From DASWNP01 sp036399175 (GTDB taxonomy: Bacteria; Acidobacteriota; Blastocatellia; Pyrinomonadales; Pyrinomonadaceae), in contig DASWNP010000013.1 of NCBI GenBank assembly GCA_036399175.1, forward strand, positions 1-18,382: a DNA stretch of 18,382 bases, in the 5' to 3' direction. The notes under the pieces are model-generated. The model did no database searches. It was not told the origin of the DNA and was given only the letters and a program-made list of their open reading frames with translations. The translations under genes and the position numbers were made by a program. Shown in pieces: positions 7,138 through 15,354 of this stretch. Positions within the stretch are counted from its first letter, which is position 1. The number at the start of each line of letters is the position of its first letter.

Positions 7138-10100
7138 ATGTCTAAGCTGAAGCGAGCGGTCGCGTGGTTGCTGGTCGTCAACATCTTCGTCGCGGGTTTG
7201 CCGAAGAGTCAGGCCGCGCCGGTGGCTGCGTCTGAAACGAGGGAAGCATTGATGAGCGAATCTGCGACGGACGAGACGAGCAGCGCGGCGGAGGAAGAAC
7301 GGCGCGGGCTGCAATTTCGTCTGAGCGAAGGCGCGGAGCAGGCGGAGGCGGCGAGCCAGGCCAACAGGGTCGTCGCGGCCACGCGACTTTCGGAGAGCGC
7401 CACCGAGGCGGTGCTCAGGCGTCTGCCGCCGTTGAAGGTCGAGGCAGGCGACGCGCAGGAGTTCGCGCTTCGTGAACGCTCTCTGCCGCGCCCGCGCACA
7501 GGCGCAACCATCAACAATTCCTTCCCCGCGCCCGAGCAAACATCCCCGCGCGAACAGGCCAACACGGGCGCGCTCGAAGTCGTGCGCTACTCGCCCGAAG
7601 GCGACGTGCCGCTCGCGCCGCAGCTCAGCGTGAGCTTCTCGCAGCCGATGGTCGCCGTCACTTCGCAGGACGAAGCGGCCAAAAGCGTCCCCGTCCAGCT
7701 TTCGCCGCAGGTGAAAGGCAAGTGGCGCTGGATTGGCACGAAGACTTTGCTCTTCGAGGCCGACGAGCGTCTGCCGATGGCGACGCACTTTAAGGCGAGC
7801 GTGCCCGCAGGAACTAAATCGGCCAACGGGGCGACGCTCGGCGCGGCGAGAAGCTGGACGTTCTCGACTCCGCCTCCGCAGTTGCAGTCGCACTACCCTT
7901 CAGACCAGCCCGTCCGCCGCGATGCAATCATCTTCCTTTCGTTCGACCAGCGCATCAACCCTTCGGACGTGCTCCGCAGCGTCAAGCTTCAGGCCGGGAC
8001 GACGCAGATTCCCGTTCGTTTGGCGACGATGGATGAAATCAACGCCGACTCTCAGGTGCGCCCTCTCGTCAAGAACGCGACTGAGGGGCGCTGGCTGGCC
8101 GTGCGCGCCTTGAATCCTTCGACCAATGATGCACGGCTCGCTCTGCCGCCGGATTCGGCCATCAGCGTCACGCTCCTCCCCGGCACTCCTTCCGCCGAAG
8201 GCTCGCGCACGACCGAGAAGCCGCAGAGCTTTTCGTTTCGCACCTACGGCGCGTTCAAGATAGTTTCCCACGAGTGCGGCTACCAGAAATGCACGCCGGG
8301 CGACGCTTGGCGCATCACGTTCTCCAACCCGATTGACGCCGAGGCTTTCGATAAATCGCAAATCCGCGTCGAGCCCGAGTTCCCCGCGATGCAGCCGAGC
8401 GTCCACGGCAACCAGCTCTACATACAGGGCTACAAACGCGGGCGCACGACCTACCGCGTCACTTTCGACGCGGGGCTCAGAGACCAGTTCGGGCAGACGC
8501 TCGGACAGCACCAGACCGTCTCCTTCAACGTCGGCGCAGCCGACCCCTCGCTCTCCTCGCTTCGCTACGGCTTCACCGTCCTCGACCCCTCGGCGCAGCC
8601 CCGCTATTCCGTCTTCAGCATCAATCACGCGAGTCTGCGCGTGAAGCTCTACCGCGTCGGCGTCGAAGACTGGGAGAAGTTCAGCGACTACATGCGCTAC
8701 ATGCAGGGCTACGCCGACGCCTCCGCGCCGAAGCAGACGACGCCGCCCGGTCGTCTCGTCTACGAAGAGACAGTCGCAGTCGCCTCCAAGCCCGACGAGT
8801 TGGTCGAGACGCGCATCGATTTGCGCCCGGCCTTCAACGCCGAAGGCTTGGGTCACGCCGTCGTCGTCGTCGAGCCGGTCAAAGACCCGACGCCCGCGCA
8901 GCGCCGCTACCGCATGGGCATCCGCTCCTGGGTGCAATCGACGCGCATCGGCCTCGACGCCTTCATGGACAACACGGAGCTTCTCGGCTGGACGACTTCG
9001 CTTCAGGACGGGCGACCGCTCGAAGGCGTCGAGATGTCGCTCTATCCGCTCGCCGCGCGCGCCGTCTCAGGCGCGGACGGACTCGCGCGTTTCGCTCTGC
9101 CCGCGCAGTCGAAGGGCTTGCGCCTGCTCGTCGCGCGCAAAGGCTCTGACACGGCCATTCTGCCCGAGCATCTCAACTGGTACGACAAGCAGAGCTACTG
9201 GTACAAAAAATCGCCTCCCGCCGACTCTTTGCGCTGGTACGTCTTCGACGACCGGGCGATGTATCGCCCCGGCGAAGAGGTACACGTCAAAGGCTGGCTC
9301 AGGCGCGTCGGCAACAGCAAGCTCGGCGACCTCGCCGCGCTCGGCGGCGCAGCCTCAAGTCTCGCCTACACGCTCATAGATTCGCGCGGCAACGAAATCA
9401 AAAAAGGCGCGCTCCAGCTCAACGCCTTCGGCGGCTTCGACACCTCCTTCAAGCTGCCCGCGACGATGAACCTGGGTCACGCGCAACTGACGCTCGTCGC
9501 GCAGGGCGGCGACGCCGGAGTCGGCGAGCGCGAGCACGCGCACGCGTTTCAGGTGCAGGAATTTCGCCGACCCGAGTTTGAAGTCTCTACTTCGGCGAGC
9601 GAGGGGCCTCACCTCGTCGGCGGTCATGCCGACGCATCGGTCACGGCCAGCTACTACGCGGGCGGCGGTCTGCCCAACGCCGAAGTGAATTGGAGCGTCA
9701 CCTCCACGCCCGGCAGCTTCACGCCGCCCAATCGCGGCGACTACACCTTCGGCACGTGGGTTCCCTGGTGGCGAACCTACTACGGCGACGGCGGGCGTGA
9801 GACGCAAACCAGAACCTTCTCGGGACGCACCGACGCCGCAGGCAAGCATCGACTCAGAATCGACTTCGATTCTGTCAAACCCGCGCGCCCCTCGAACGTC
9901 GCGGCCTCGGCCAGCATCACGGACGTAAACCGGCAGGCTTGGACGAGCACGACAAATCTGCTCGTTCACCCGGCAGACCTCTACGTCGGACTGAAGAGCG
10001 ACCGAACTTTCGTCCAGCGCGGCCAGCCGCTCGTCGTCCAGTCAATCGTCGCAGACCTCGACGGCAAGCTCGTCGCCAACCGAGAGATACGCATGCGCGC

Positions 10101-13100
10101 CGTGCGTCTCGAATGGGTCTTCAGGAAAGGCCAGTGGAAGCAGGAGGAGACGAGCCCGCAGGAGTGCAACGTCCGGTCGGCGACGGAAGCCGTGCGCTGT
10201 ACTTTCCAGACGAAGGAGGGCGGCGTCTATCGCGTCGCGGCCAGCGTCTACGACGACCGCGAGCGGCGCAACGAGAGCGAGCTGACGCTCTGGGTCGCGG
10301 GCGGACGCACGCCCCCGAACCGCGACATCACGCAGGAGAGCGTCGAGCTGATTCCCGACCGTAAAGAGTTTCTGGCAGGCGAGACGGCCGAAGTGCTCGT
10401 CCAGTCGCCCTTCGCGCCCGCCGAGGGCGTCGTCACGCTCCGTCGCTCGGGGATAGTCCGTACCGAGCGTTTTCGCATGGAAAGCACGTCGCACACGCTT
10501 CGGATTCCGATTGAGGATGCCTTCACGCCGAACGTCCACTTGCAGGTCGATTTGGTCGGCGCTGCCGCGCGCACAGACGAGCAGGGTCAGCCCGACGCGA
10601 AGCTGCCCGCGCGTCCGGCCTTCGCTAGCGGCACGCTCAACCTGCCCGTGCCGCCACACACGCGCAAGCTTCGGGTGACGGCCACGCCGCGCGACAAATC
10701 GGTAGAGCCGGGCGGCGAGACGACAGTCGAGCTGGAAGTCAAAGACGCGCAGGGTCGCCCCGTTGCAGGCAGCGAGATGGCCGTCGTCGTCGTCGATGAA
10801 GCCGTCCTGTCTCTGACGAGCTACAGGCTGCCCGACCCGCTCGAAATCTTCTACCAGCAGCGCGCGCCCGGTGTGAGTGACCACCACCTGCGCGCAAACG
10901 TCCTGCTCGGCAACACGGACGACCTGACCGGCAAGCCTTTTGCGAGGCTGGACAGTCTTCAGATGGAACTGCGAGGGGTGATGCAGGCCGATGCGCTCGG
11001 CATGGCCGGCGGCGGCGCTAGTGAGACCGTCGAGGTGACGGCGATGACAAGCGCGCCCGCTAATGCTGCCGTTAATGGCAGGCGCGCGCGCGCGGGGAAA
11101 CGCGAGATGAGAAGAGAAGGCGAGCTGACGGAAGACGATGCGGTATCCGGGGCTGCGATTCGCATGCGCGAAAACTTCAACGCCCTCGCCGTCTTCGCTC
11201 CCGCCCTGCCGACCGACGCGCAGGGGCGCGCGCGCGTCAACGTCAAAGTGCCCGACAACCTGACGCGCTATCGCGTGATGGCCGTCTCGGTGGCGGGCAG
11301 CAAGCAGTTCGGCTCGGGCGAGTCGTCGATTACGGCGCGCATGCCCCTGATGGTGCGCCCCTCGGCTCCGCGCTTCCTGAACTTCGGCGACCAATTCGAG
11401 CTGCCCGTCGTCATCCAGAATCAGACCGACTCACAGATGAGCGTCGATGTCGCCGTGCGCTCGGCCAACGCCGAGTTGACTGAAGGCGCGGGTCGGCGCG
11501 TCAACGTGCCTGCGAACGACCGCGTCGAGGTTCGTTTCCCCGTCGCGGCGTCGCAGGCGGGAGTGGCGCGTTTCCAGATGGGCGCGGCCTCGGGTCGATG
11601 GGCTGACGCGGCGGAGATTCAACTGCCCGTCTGGACGCCCGCCACCACCGAAGCCTTCGCCACCTACGGCGAGCTTGACCAGGCGGGCGCGATACTCCAG
11701 CCCGTCAAAGCGCCGCCCGACGTTTTCAAGCAGTTCGGCGGACTCGAAATCACGACCTCCTCCACGCAGTTGCAGGAGCTGACCGACGCGCTTCTCTATC
11801 TGATGGCCTACCCCTACGAGTGCTCGGAGCAGATGGCTTCGCGCGTCTTGGCGGTAGCCGCGCTGCGCGACGTTCTGACAGCCTTCAAGGCCAAAAACAT
11901 GCCGAGCCCTGAAGAGATGCAATCGGCCGTCATGCGCGACCTCAAGCGCTTGCAGAGCTTGCAGAACAACGACGGCGGCTTCGCCTTCTGGCGTCGCGGC
12001 GACGACTCATGGCCTTACGTCAGCATCCACGTCGCACACGCCTTGCAGCGCGCCAAAGAGAAGAACTTCGACGTGCCCTCCGGCATGCTCGACAAATCGA
12101 AAGGCTACCTCAAGAGAATCGAGCAGCACATCCCCGCTCACTACAGCCTTGAGGCGCGCCGCGCGCTCATCGCCTACGCGCTCTACGTCAGAAACCGCAC
12201 GGGCGACAGAGACGCGGCTCGCGCGCAACGTCTCATCAACGAGGCGGGCGTCGATAAGCTCTCGCTCGAAGCTCTCGGCTGGCTGCTCCCGGTCATCTCG
12301 AAGTCGCCCGGCGCAGCCGCGCAGGTCGAAGCCATCCACAAGCTTCTCGGCAACCGCGTCACGGAAACAGCAGCCGCCGCGCACTTCTCCACCAGCTACA
12401 GCGACGGCGAATACCTGCTCCTGCATTCCGACCGACGCGCCGACGCCGTCATCCTCGAAGCGCTCATCAATGAGCGCCCGCAGAGCGACCTCATTCCGAA
12501 GCTCGTGCGCGGATTGCTCGGCCATCGCTCGAAAGGTCGCTGGTCGAACACGCAGGAGAACGTCTTCGTCCTGCTCGCCCTCGACCGCTATTTCAACACC
12601 TACGAAAAGACGACGCCCAACTTCGTCGCCCGCGCGTGGGTCGGCGATACTCATGCGCTGCAACGCGAGTTTCGCGGACGCTCCACCGAACGCCAGCACG
12701 TCGAAGTTCCCATGCGCCTGCTCGCCGAAAGACCCGAAGCCCAACAGGCACTCACGCTCAGCAAAGAGGGCGCAGGCCGCCTCTACTATCGCATCGGCAT
12801 GCAGTACGCGCCGCGAAGCCTCAAGCTCGACGCCGCCGACTACGGCTTCACCGTCGAGCGCACCTACGAAGCCATCGACAACCCTTCGGACGTGCGCCGC
12901 GACTCGGACGGCACATGGCGCATCAAGGCGGGCGCGAAGGTTCGCGTGCGCCTGACGCTGGCCGCGCCCGCGCGTCGCCATCACGTCGCGCTCGTCGATC
13001 CGATGCCCGCCGGGCTCGAAGCCCTCAACCCCTCGCTCGCCACGACCGGCCCCATCCCGCAAGACCCGCAAGAGGCGCAGCCCGCCTTGAGCGGCGGCAG

Positions 13101-13332
13101 GCGGCGCGGCGGCTGGTGGTGGTGGAATCGCACGTGGTTCGAGCACCAGAACTTCCGCGACGAGCGCGCCGAAGCCTTCACCTCCCTGCTCTGGGAAGGC
13201 GTCTACAACTACTCCTACGTCGCACGCGCCACCACGCCCGGCCTCTTCGTCGTCCCCCCGCCCAAAGCCGAAGAGATGTACCACCCCGAAACCTTCGGAC
13301 GCGGCTCGACGGATAGAGTGCGAATCGAATAA
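7138..13332 (+). CDS. Secreted bacterial alpha-2-macroglobulin family protein
   Basis: A 2064-residue protein, longer than the well-known E. coli YfhM (about 1650). Residues 1-26 form a signal peptide (KLKR, hydrophobic AVAWLLVVNIFVAGL, cleavage likely after SQA); there is no lipobox cysteine, so it is periplasmic or secreted rather than a lipoprotein. Ig-like N-terminal domains occupy about 148-370. The MG2-type segment YRPGEEVHVKG lies near 706, the PEFEV domain start near 812, and further MG domains to about 1240. A flexible basic stretch at about 1295-1342 is a candidate bait region. The A2M core follows (NFNALAVFAP near 1347), with the thioester motif CSEQ (Cys1562-Gln1565) intact within YPYECSEQ, then the helical thioester domain and a C-terminal receptor-like domain with GGWWWWNRTWF near 1993. 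These proteins trap proteases by covalent thioester attack. Start supported by GAGGAG 11 bases upstream. No pbpC neighbour is present. Confidence 0.92.
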   Translation: MSKLKRAVAWLLVVNIFVAGLPKSQAAPVAASETREALMSESATDETSSAAEEERRGLQFRLSEGAEQAEAASQANRVVAATRLSESATEAVLRRLPPLKVEAGDAQEFALRERSLPRPRTGATINNSFPAPEQTSPREQANTGALEVVRYSPEGDVPLAPQLSVSFSQPMVAVTSQDEAAKSVPVQLSPQVKGKWRWIGTKTLLFEADERLPMATHFKASVPAGTKSANGATLGAARSWTFSTPPPQLQSHYPSDQPVRRDAIIFLSFDQRINPSDVLRSVKLQAGTTQIPVRLATMDEINADSQVRPLVKNATEGRWLAVRALNPSTNDARLALPPDSAISVTLLPGTPSAEGSRTTEKPQSFSFRTYGAFKIVSHECGYQKCTPGDAWRITFSNPIDAEAFDKSQIRVEPEFPAMQPSVHGNQLYIQGYKRGRTTYRVTFDAGLRDQFGQTLGQHQTVSFNVGAADPSLSSLRYGFTVLDPSAQPRYSVFSINHASLRVKLYRVGVEDWEKFSDYMRYMQGYADASAPKQTTPPGRLVYEETVAVASKPDELVETRIDLRPAFNAEGLGHAVVVVEPVKDPTPAQRRYRMGIRSWVQSTRIGLDAFMDNTELLGWTTSLQDGRPLEGVEMSLYPLAARAVSGADGLARFALPAQSKGLRLLVARKGSDTAILPEHLNWYDKQSYWYKKSPPADSLRWYVFDDRAMYRPGEEVHVKGWLRRVGNSKLGDLAALGGAASSLAYTLIDSRGNEIKKGALQLNAFGGFDTSFKLPATMNLGHAQLTLVAQGGDAGVGEREHAHAFQVQEFRRPEFEVSTSASEGPHLVGGHADASVTASYYAGGGLPNAEVNWSVTSTPGSFTPPNRGDYTFGTWVPWWRTYYGDGGRETQTRTFSGRTDAAGKHRLRIDFDSVKPARPSNVAASASITDVNRQAWTSTTNLLVHPADLYVGLKSDRTFVQRGQPLVVQSIVADLDGKLVANREIRMRAVRLEWVFRKGQWKQEETSPQECNVRSATEAVRCTFQTKEGGVYRVAASVYDDRERRNESELTLWVAGGRTPPNRDITQESVELIPDRKEFLAGETAEVLVQSPFAPAEGVVTLRRSGIVRTERFRMESTSHTLRIPIEDAFTPNVHLQVDLVGAAARTDEQGQPDAKLPARPAFASGTLNLPVPPHTRKLRVTATPRDKSVEPGGETTVELEVKDAQGRPVAGSEMAVVVVDEAVLSLTSYRLPDPLEIFYQQRAPGVSDHHLRANVLLGNTDDLTGKPFARLDSLQMELRGVMQADALGMAGGGASETVEVTAMTSAPANAAVNGRRARAGKREMRREGELTEDDAVSGAAIRMRENFNALAVFAPALPTDAQGRARVNVKVPDNLTRYRVMAVSVAGSKQFGSGESSITARMPLMVRPSAPRFLNFGDQFELPVVIQNQTDSQMSVDVAVRSANAELTEGAGRRVNVPANDRVEVRFPVAASQAGVARFQMGAASGRWADAAEIQLPVWTPATTEAFATYGELDQAGAILQPVKAPPDVFKQFGGLEITTSSTQLQELTDALLYLMAYPYECSEQMASRVLAVAALRDVLTAFKAKNMPSPEEMQSAVMRDLKRLQSLQNNDGGFAFWRRGDDSWPYVSIHVAHALQRAKEKNFDVPSGMLDKSKGYLKRIEQHIPAHYSLEARRALIAYALYVRNRTGDRDAARAQRLINEAGVDKLSLEALGWLLPVISKSPGAAAQVEAIHKLLGNRVTETAAAAHFSTSYSDGEYLLLHSDRRADAVILEALINERPQSDLIPKLVRGLLGHRSKGRWSNTQENVFVLLALDRYFNTYEKTTPNFVARAWVGDTHALQREFRGRSTERQHVEVPMRLLAERPEAQQALTLSKEGAGRLYYRIGMQYAPRSLKLDAADYGFTVERTYEAIDNPSDVRRDSDGTWRIKAGAKVRVRLTLAAPARRHHVALVDPMPAGLEALNPSLATTGPIPQDPQEAQPALSGGRRRGGWWWWNRTWFEHQNFRDERAEAFTSLLWEGVYNYSYVARATTPGLFVVPPPKAEEMYHPETFGRGSTDRVRIE

Positions 13333-13334
13333 AC

Positions 13335-13408
13335 GATGAATGCGGAATGCGGAATGATGAATGAAAGACATTTGCTTTTCATTCATCATTCCGCATTCCG
13401 CATTCATC
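13335..13408. repeat. Heptad-repeat inverted repeat (R4), perfect 32-bp stem
   Basis: Bases 13335-13366 are the exact reverse complement of 13377-13408, leaving a 10-base loop. The left arm is four in-register heptamers, GATGAAT (13335, 13356) and GCGGAAT (13342, 13349), in the order A-B-B-A, followed by GAAA. It sits between two convergent genes, starting 3 bases after the alpha-2-macroglobulin stop and ending 5 bases before the stop of the minus-strand HARE-HTH gene. A bidirectional terminator role would suit the position, though the flanking T-runs are short. Confidence 0.95.
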
Positions 13409-13413
13409 ATTTC

Positions 13414-14022
13414 TCAAGACGCTTGGGCAGCGTCGCGGATAACGAGGTCGAAGGTGCCGGGGGCGACTTTGCGGAAGCGTCGATTGCGGTTGAGCGAGAC
13501 GGCGATGCTGATGGTCGGGTTCTGTCCGGTGAACTGGAAGTTGCCTTCGAGCAGACGGTTGTAGATTTCGTTGACGTGCAGGGGGCCTCCCGCTTCCTTG
13601 AGCAGCATGGCCGTGGCCTGCGGGATGGTGCGGTCGAAGAAGCGGTCGTTTGAGGGCTCGATGTCCGTGCGAACCGGCGGCATCTCGTGAGGCGTGGGAA
13701 GCGTCGAGGGGGGCGCGGGCTGATGAGGCGAGGGGCGCGTGAAGCGTTCGTTCTGCGCGGCGGCGGCGTCGCGCCTGATAGCGTCTTCGATTTCGGCATC
13801 CGAGGGAGCGGCGCGACGCGCGGCCGAGCCGAGCGTCGAAGAGAGGATGCGAAACATCGCGTTCTTCGTCTGCTCGACGAGCGTGTCCATCTCGTTCAAC
13901 TCGGTGCGAATCTTCTCGGCCTCGGCCTCAAGGTCGGCCAGACGCGCGGCGAGGCGCGAGCGCGTCGCCCGCGCTTGCCGCAGATTTTGGTCTAACGTCG
14001 CCAGCAGATTCTCGTCAGGCAT
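13414..14022 (-). CDS. Coiled-coil protein with C-terminal HARE-HTH winged helix
   Basis: A 202-residue protein I cannot assign to a named gene. Residues about 5-55 form a heptad-patterned, charged coiled coil (RLAARLADLEAEAEKIRTEL). Residues about 95-120 are Pro-rich and probably flexible. Residues about 131-195 resemble the HARE-HTH (HB1/ASXL/restriction-endonuclease HTH) winged helix: an opening helix TIPQATAMLLKEAGGPLHV, the NEIYNRLLEG helix, and a recognition region ending in RFRKVAPGTFDLV. HARE-HTH domains occur in RNA polymerase delta subunit and chromatin proteins and beside restriction enzymes. No nuclease or methylase is nearby, so a DNA-binding dimer with a regulatory role is the simplest guess. 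It follows the DUF4037 gene by 46 bases on the same strand, so the two may share a transcript. Confidence 0.7.
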   Translation of the reverse strand: MPDENLLATLDQNLRQARATRSRLAARLADLEAEAEKIRTELNEMDTLVEQTKNAMFRILSSTLGSAARRAAPSDAEIEDAIRRDAAAAQNERFTRPSPHQPAPPSTLPTPHEMPPVRTDIEPSNDRFFDRTIPQATAMLLKEAGGPLHVNEIYNRLLEGNFQFTGQNPTISIAVSLNRNRRFRKVAPGTFDLVIRDAAQAS

Positions 14023-14068
14023 ACGGGGAGTTTAAGCGCAAAGACGCGGCTTCACAACTACATTTTTT

Positions 14069-15211
14069 TCAAGACTGATTTTCCAACCTGCCGGGGTGAG
14101 GCTCGTAGAGCACTCTCAGGCGTCGGCACAGCTCAAGCTGCGAAATCTCGTCGTCTGATTCCACCAACTGATTGACCGAGCCGCCGAAGAAACCGAGCCG
14201 TCTTATCTCTTCGGAAAATTCGAGACGCCTCATCTCTTCAGAAGCGAGCCTCTCAAGAACTGCCATCCCGAAGCGACGCGCGTGAATAATCATGTAAGGG
14301 CGTCCGTGCTTCGACACTTTATCTTCGACAGGTCTCGTAATGCCGAGCGCGTTGTGCATCCGCGCGACCGCCTCGTAGGCTTTCGAGAGATGCGCTTCCC
14401 TCTCCTTCCAATCGGCGGCGCAGAGCACGTCTCTGAGAATCGGCGTCAGCTCTGCGGCGCAGCTCAGACGCGAAAAAGCCGTCCCGAACCACTTCGAGTA
14501 AGGCGCATACCTGCGCTCCAACAGAAAGCAGAGCCGCATCAGATTTTTGACCAGCCGCGCGGCGACGACCGCCGAGCCAAGCTCGTCGCCGACGAAGCCG
14601 CTCCGACCGACGAACGCTTCTTCGTCCGAGATGTATTTCCACTGGCAGGCGAGCAGGTAGAGCCAGACATTTTCAGGGTAGTAAGCGAGCTTGCGTCGCA
14701 CCTCTTCGAGCTTGCCTAAACCGTCGTGAAAGACCTTGCCGCTCGTCACCGTGAGCAGCTTGTGCTCGGAGAAGGTCAGCCAATCGGCGAGCGTCGGCTC
14801 CGCTTCGAGGTTGAAGCCGAGATACCAGCCGAAGATTGAGCGCATCGACTCGATGTGAACCATGTGATTGACCGCGCCTGAGTCAATCTCCTTTGGAAGA
14901 TGCACGTCGCCCTCGCCCGAATGGACGAAGTTGGTCGAGTAGCCGCGAAACTTGTAAGGCAGATTTGCGCTCAGGGCGTCCGAGACGCGCTTTTCGTATT
15001 TCTCCAAGTCCTCTTCGGACATCAGGAGAATGAAGCGCGGCCCCCAGTGATGGTCGGTCGATTCCTCGTCGTCGTAGCCGAGCACTTCCGAGCCCCAGAA
15101 CATGAGCGCGGCGCTGTAACGCAGGGCGGGGAAATGCGAATCGAGTATGGGCTTGGCGGCTTCCCTGTAGAAAGCCTCGCTGAGCGCCAGCCCGTTGACG
15201 AAATCCGGCAT
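14069..15211 (-). CDS. DUF4037 nucleotidyltransferase-like protein
   Basis: A 380-residue protein of the DUF4037 family. The diagnostic block is in the N-terminus: GLALSEAFY (7-15), then FWGSEVLGYDDE (38-49) and STDHHWGPR (51-59). The GS followed by conserved acidic residues recalls the active site of the DNA polymerase beta-like minimal nucleotidyltransferases. Here the DxD-like pair reads Asp53-His54-His55, so the second acidic residue is not at the expected place. The rest is largely helical. The substrate is unknown; adenylyl transfer to a small molecule or RNA is only a fold-based guess. There is no signal peptide. It lies upstream of the HARE-HTH gene on the same strand, and hairpin R5 lies about 50 bases upstream of its ATG. 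No Shine-Dalgarno is obvious. Confidence 0.7.
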   Translation of the reverse strand: MPDFVNGLALSEAFYREAAKPILDSHFPALRYSAALMFWGSEVLGYDDEESTDHHWGPRFILLMSEEDLEKYEKRVSDALSANLPYKFRGYSTNFVHSGEGDVHLPKEIDSGAVNHMVHIESMRSIFGWYLGFNLEAEPTLADWLTFSEHKLLTVTSGKVFHDGLGKLEEVRRKLAYYPENVWLYLLACQWKYISDEEAFVGRSGFVGDELGSAVVAARLVKNLMRLCFLLERRYAPYSKWFGTAFSRLSCAAELTPILRDVLCAADWKEREAHLSKAYEAVARMHNALGITRPVEDKVSKHGRPYMIIHARRFGMAVLERLASEEMRRLEFSEEIRRLGFFGGSVNQLVESDDEISQLELCRRLRVLYEPHPGRLENQS

Positions 15212-15260
15212 ACAGAGTTCTTAAGAAAACCGATTCAAACAGGGATGGACAGGGTGGAAA

Positions 15261-15326
15261 CGATGAACGATGAACGATGAACGCGGAATGAAAAGCAGCA
15301 AAGCTTTTTGTCTTTTCAGTTCATCG
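15261..15326. repeat. Degenerate heptad-repeat inverted repeat (R5)
   Basis: The left arm has three exact tandem copies of CGATGAA (15261-15267, 15268-15274, 15275-15281) followed by CGCGGAA (15282-15288), essentially the same two heptamer types as in R4. Pairing is partial: CGATGAAC 15275-15282 with 15319-15326, and TGAAAAG 15289-15295 with 15312-15318, with the six bases 15283-15288 bulged out. The right arm has lost or never had the matching extra heptamers. It lies between the polyprenyl synthase stop (15355) and the DUF4037 start (15211). Confidence 0.75.
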
Positions 15327-15354
15327 CTGCGGCGTTCCTTGTTCCTCGAATCTC

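Noticed and set aside
10979..11160. Possible frameshift or insertion in the alpha-2-macroglobulin gene at the low-complexity Gly/Arg-rich stretch
   Set aside because: The frame stays open and both flanking domains are in register, so a flexible linker or bait region is the better reading.
7900..13410. Long minus-strand open frames opposite the alpha-2-macroglobulin gene (for example 12007-13410 and 10042-11394)
   Set aside because: They are shadows due to high GC; the plus-strand frame is a full-length recognisable family member.
13336..13653. Plus-strand reading frame starting MNAECGMMNE inside R4, and its near-twin starting at 13410 on the minus strand
   Set aside because: Both begin in the palindrome, which gives similar peptides on both strands (FIHHSAFRIHH), and both run antisense through real genes. 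They are by-products of the heptad repeat, not proteins.
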